DNA of 5,448 nt from JBPCOB01 sp051000715 (GTDB taxonomy: Bacteria; Actinomycetota; Actinomycetes; JALYNC01), in the NCBI GenBank assembly GCA_051000715.1, contig JBPCOB010000062.1, positions 1 through 5,448 on the forward strand, written 5' to 3'. The first letter of the stretch is position 1; each line of letters begins with the position of its first letter. Shown here piece after piece: positions 5,432 to 5,448 of this stretch. The translations under genes were made by a program, and so were the position numbers. The notes beneath the pieces were generated by a model. It did no database searches. It had not been told where the DNA came from and worked only from the letters and a program-made list of their open reading frames with translations.

Positions 5432-5448
5432 GGAGCATGCGCGGCGCC

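Noticed and set aside
4881..5438. A 185-residue minus-strand frame across the patatin 3' end and repeat copy 2
   Set aside because: It is antisense to the patatin coding sequence, has no Shine-Dalgarno, and its first part is only the translated repeat.

Overview
This GC-rich window (pervasive G/C at third codon positions, GTG starts, GGAGG-type ribosome binding sites) comes from an actinobacterium. I cannot place it further, although the relaxase and integrase types would suit a filamentous or rare actinomycete. It reads as the integration end of a mobile genetic element plus about 1.7 kb of neighbouring DNA.

Layout from left to right. Positions 1-1649, minus strand, hold the N-terminal 549 codons of a MobF (TrwC-type) conjugative relaxase-helicase that runs off the left edge. 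The HxHxH metal site, the two-tyrosine region and the Walker A box are all visible. Positions 1650-2355 carry no convincing gene. They hold a perfect 16-bp palindrome just upstream of the relaxase start (1699-1714) and three tandem 11-bp repeats (2204-2236), so this is a natural place for the relaxase promoter and operator, oriT and recombination-protein binding sites. Positions 2356-3766, plus strand, carry an excisionase-like MerR/HTH protein followed by a complete tyrosine recombinase. Relaxase and xis-int are divergent, which suggests one element that both excises/integrates and processes its DNA as a single strand.

Directly after the integrase comes the first copy (3782-3910) of a roughly 130-bp sequence. 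It recurs exactly 1,500 bp downstream (5282-5410) with a 68-bp block of complete identity. The copies bracket a self-contained unit: an extended -10 promoter, a 19-codon leader ORF with a near-perfect Shine-Dalgarno, a set of mutually exclusive hairpins, and a patatin-like phospholipase gene (4156-5174). The phospholipase has intact active-site motifs but a one-base frameshift near 5049. Reading past it, the ORF terminates at 5343 inside the second repeat with an unrelated tail, while the expected C-terminus is found in the -1 frame ending at 5174.

The most notable points are the repeat-bracketed patatin cassette next to int, the possible leader-peptide control of that gene, the frameshift, and the palindrome and iterons in the divergent intergenic region. 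No tRNA, rRNA, CRISPR array or insertion sequence was found.
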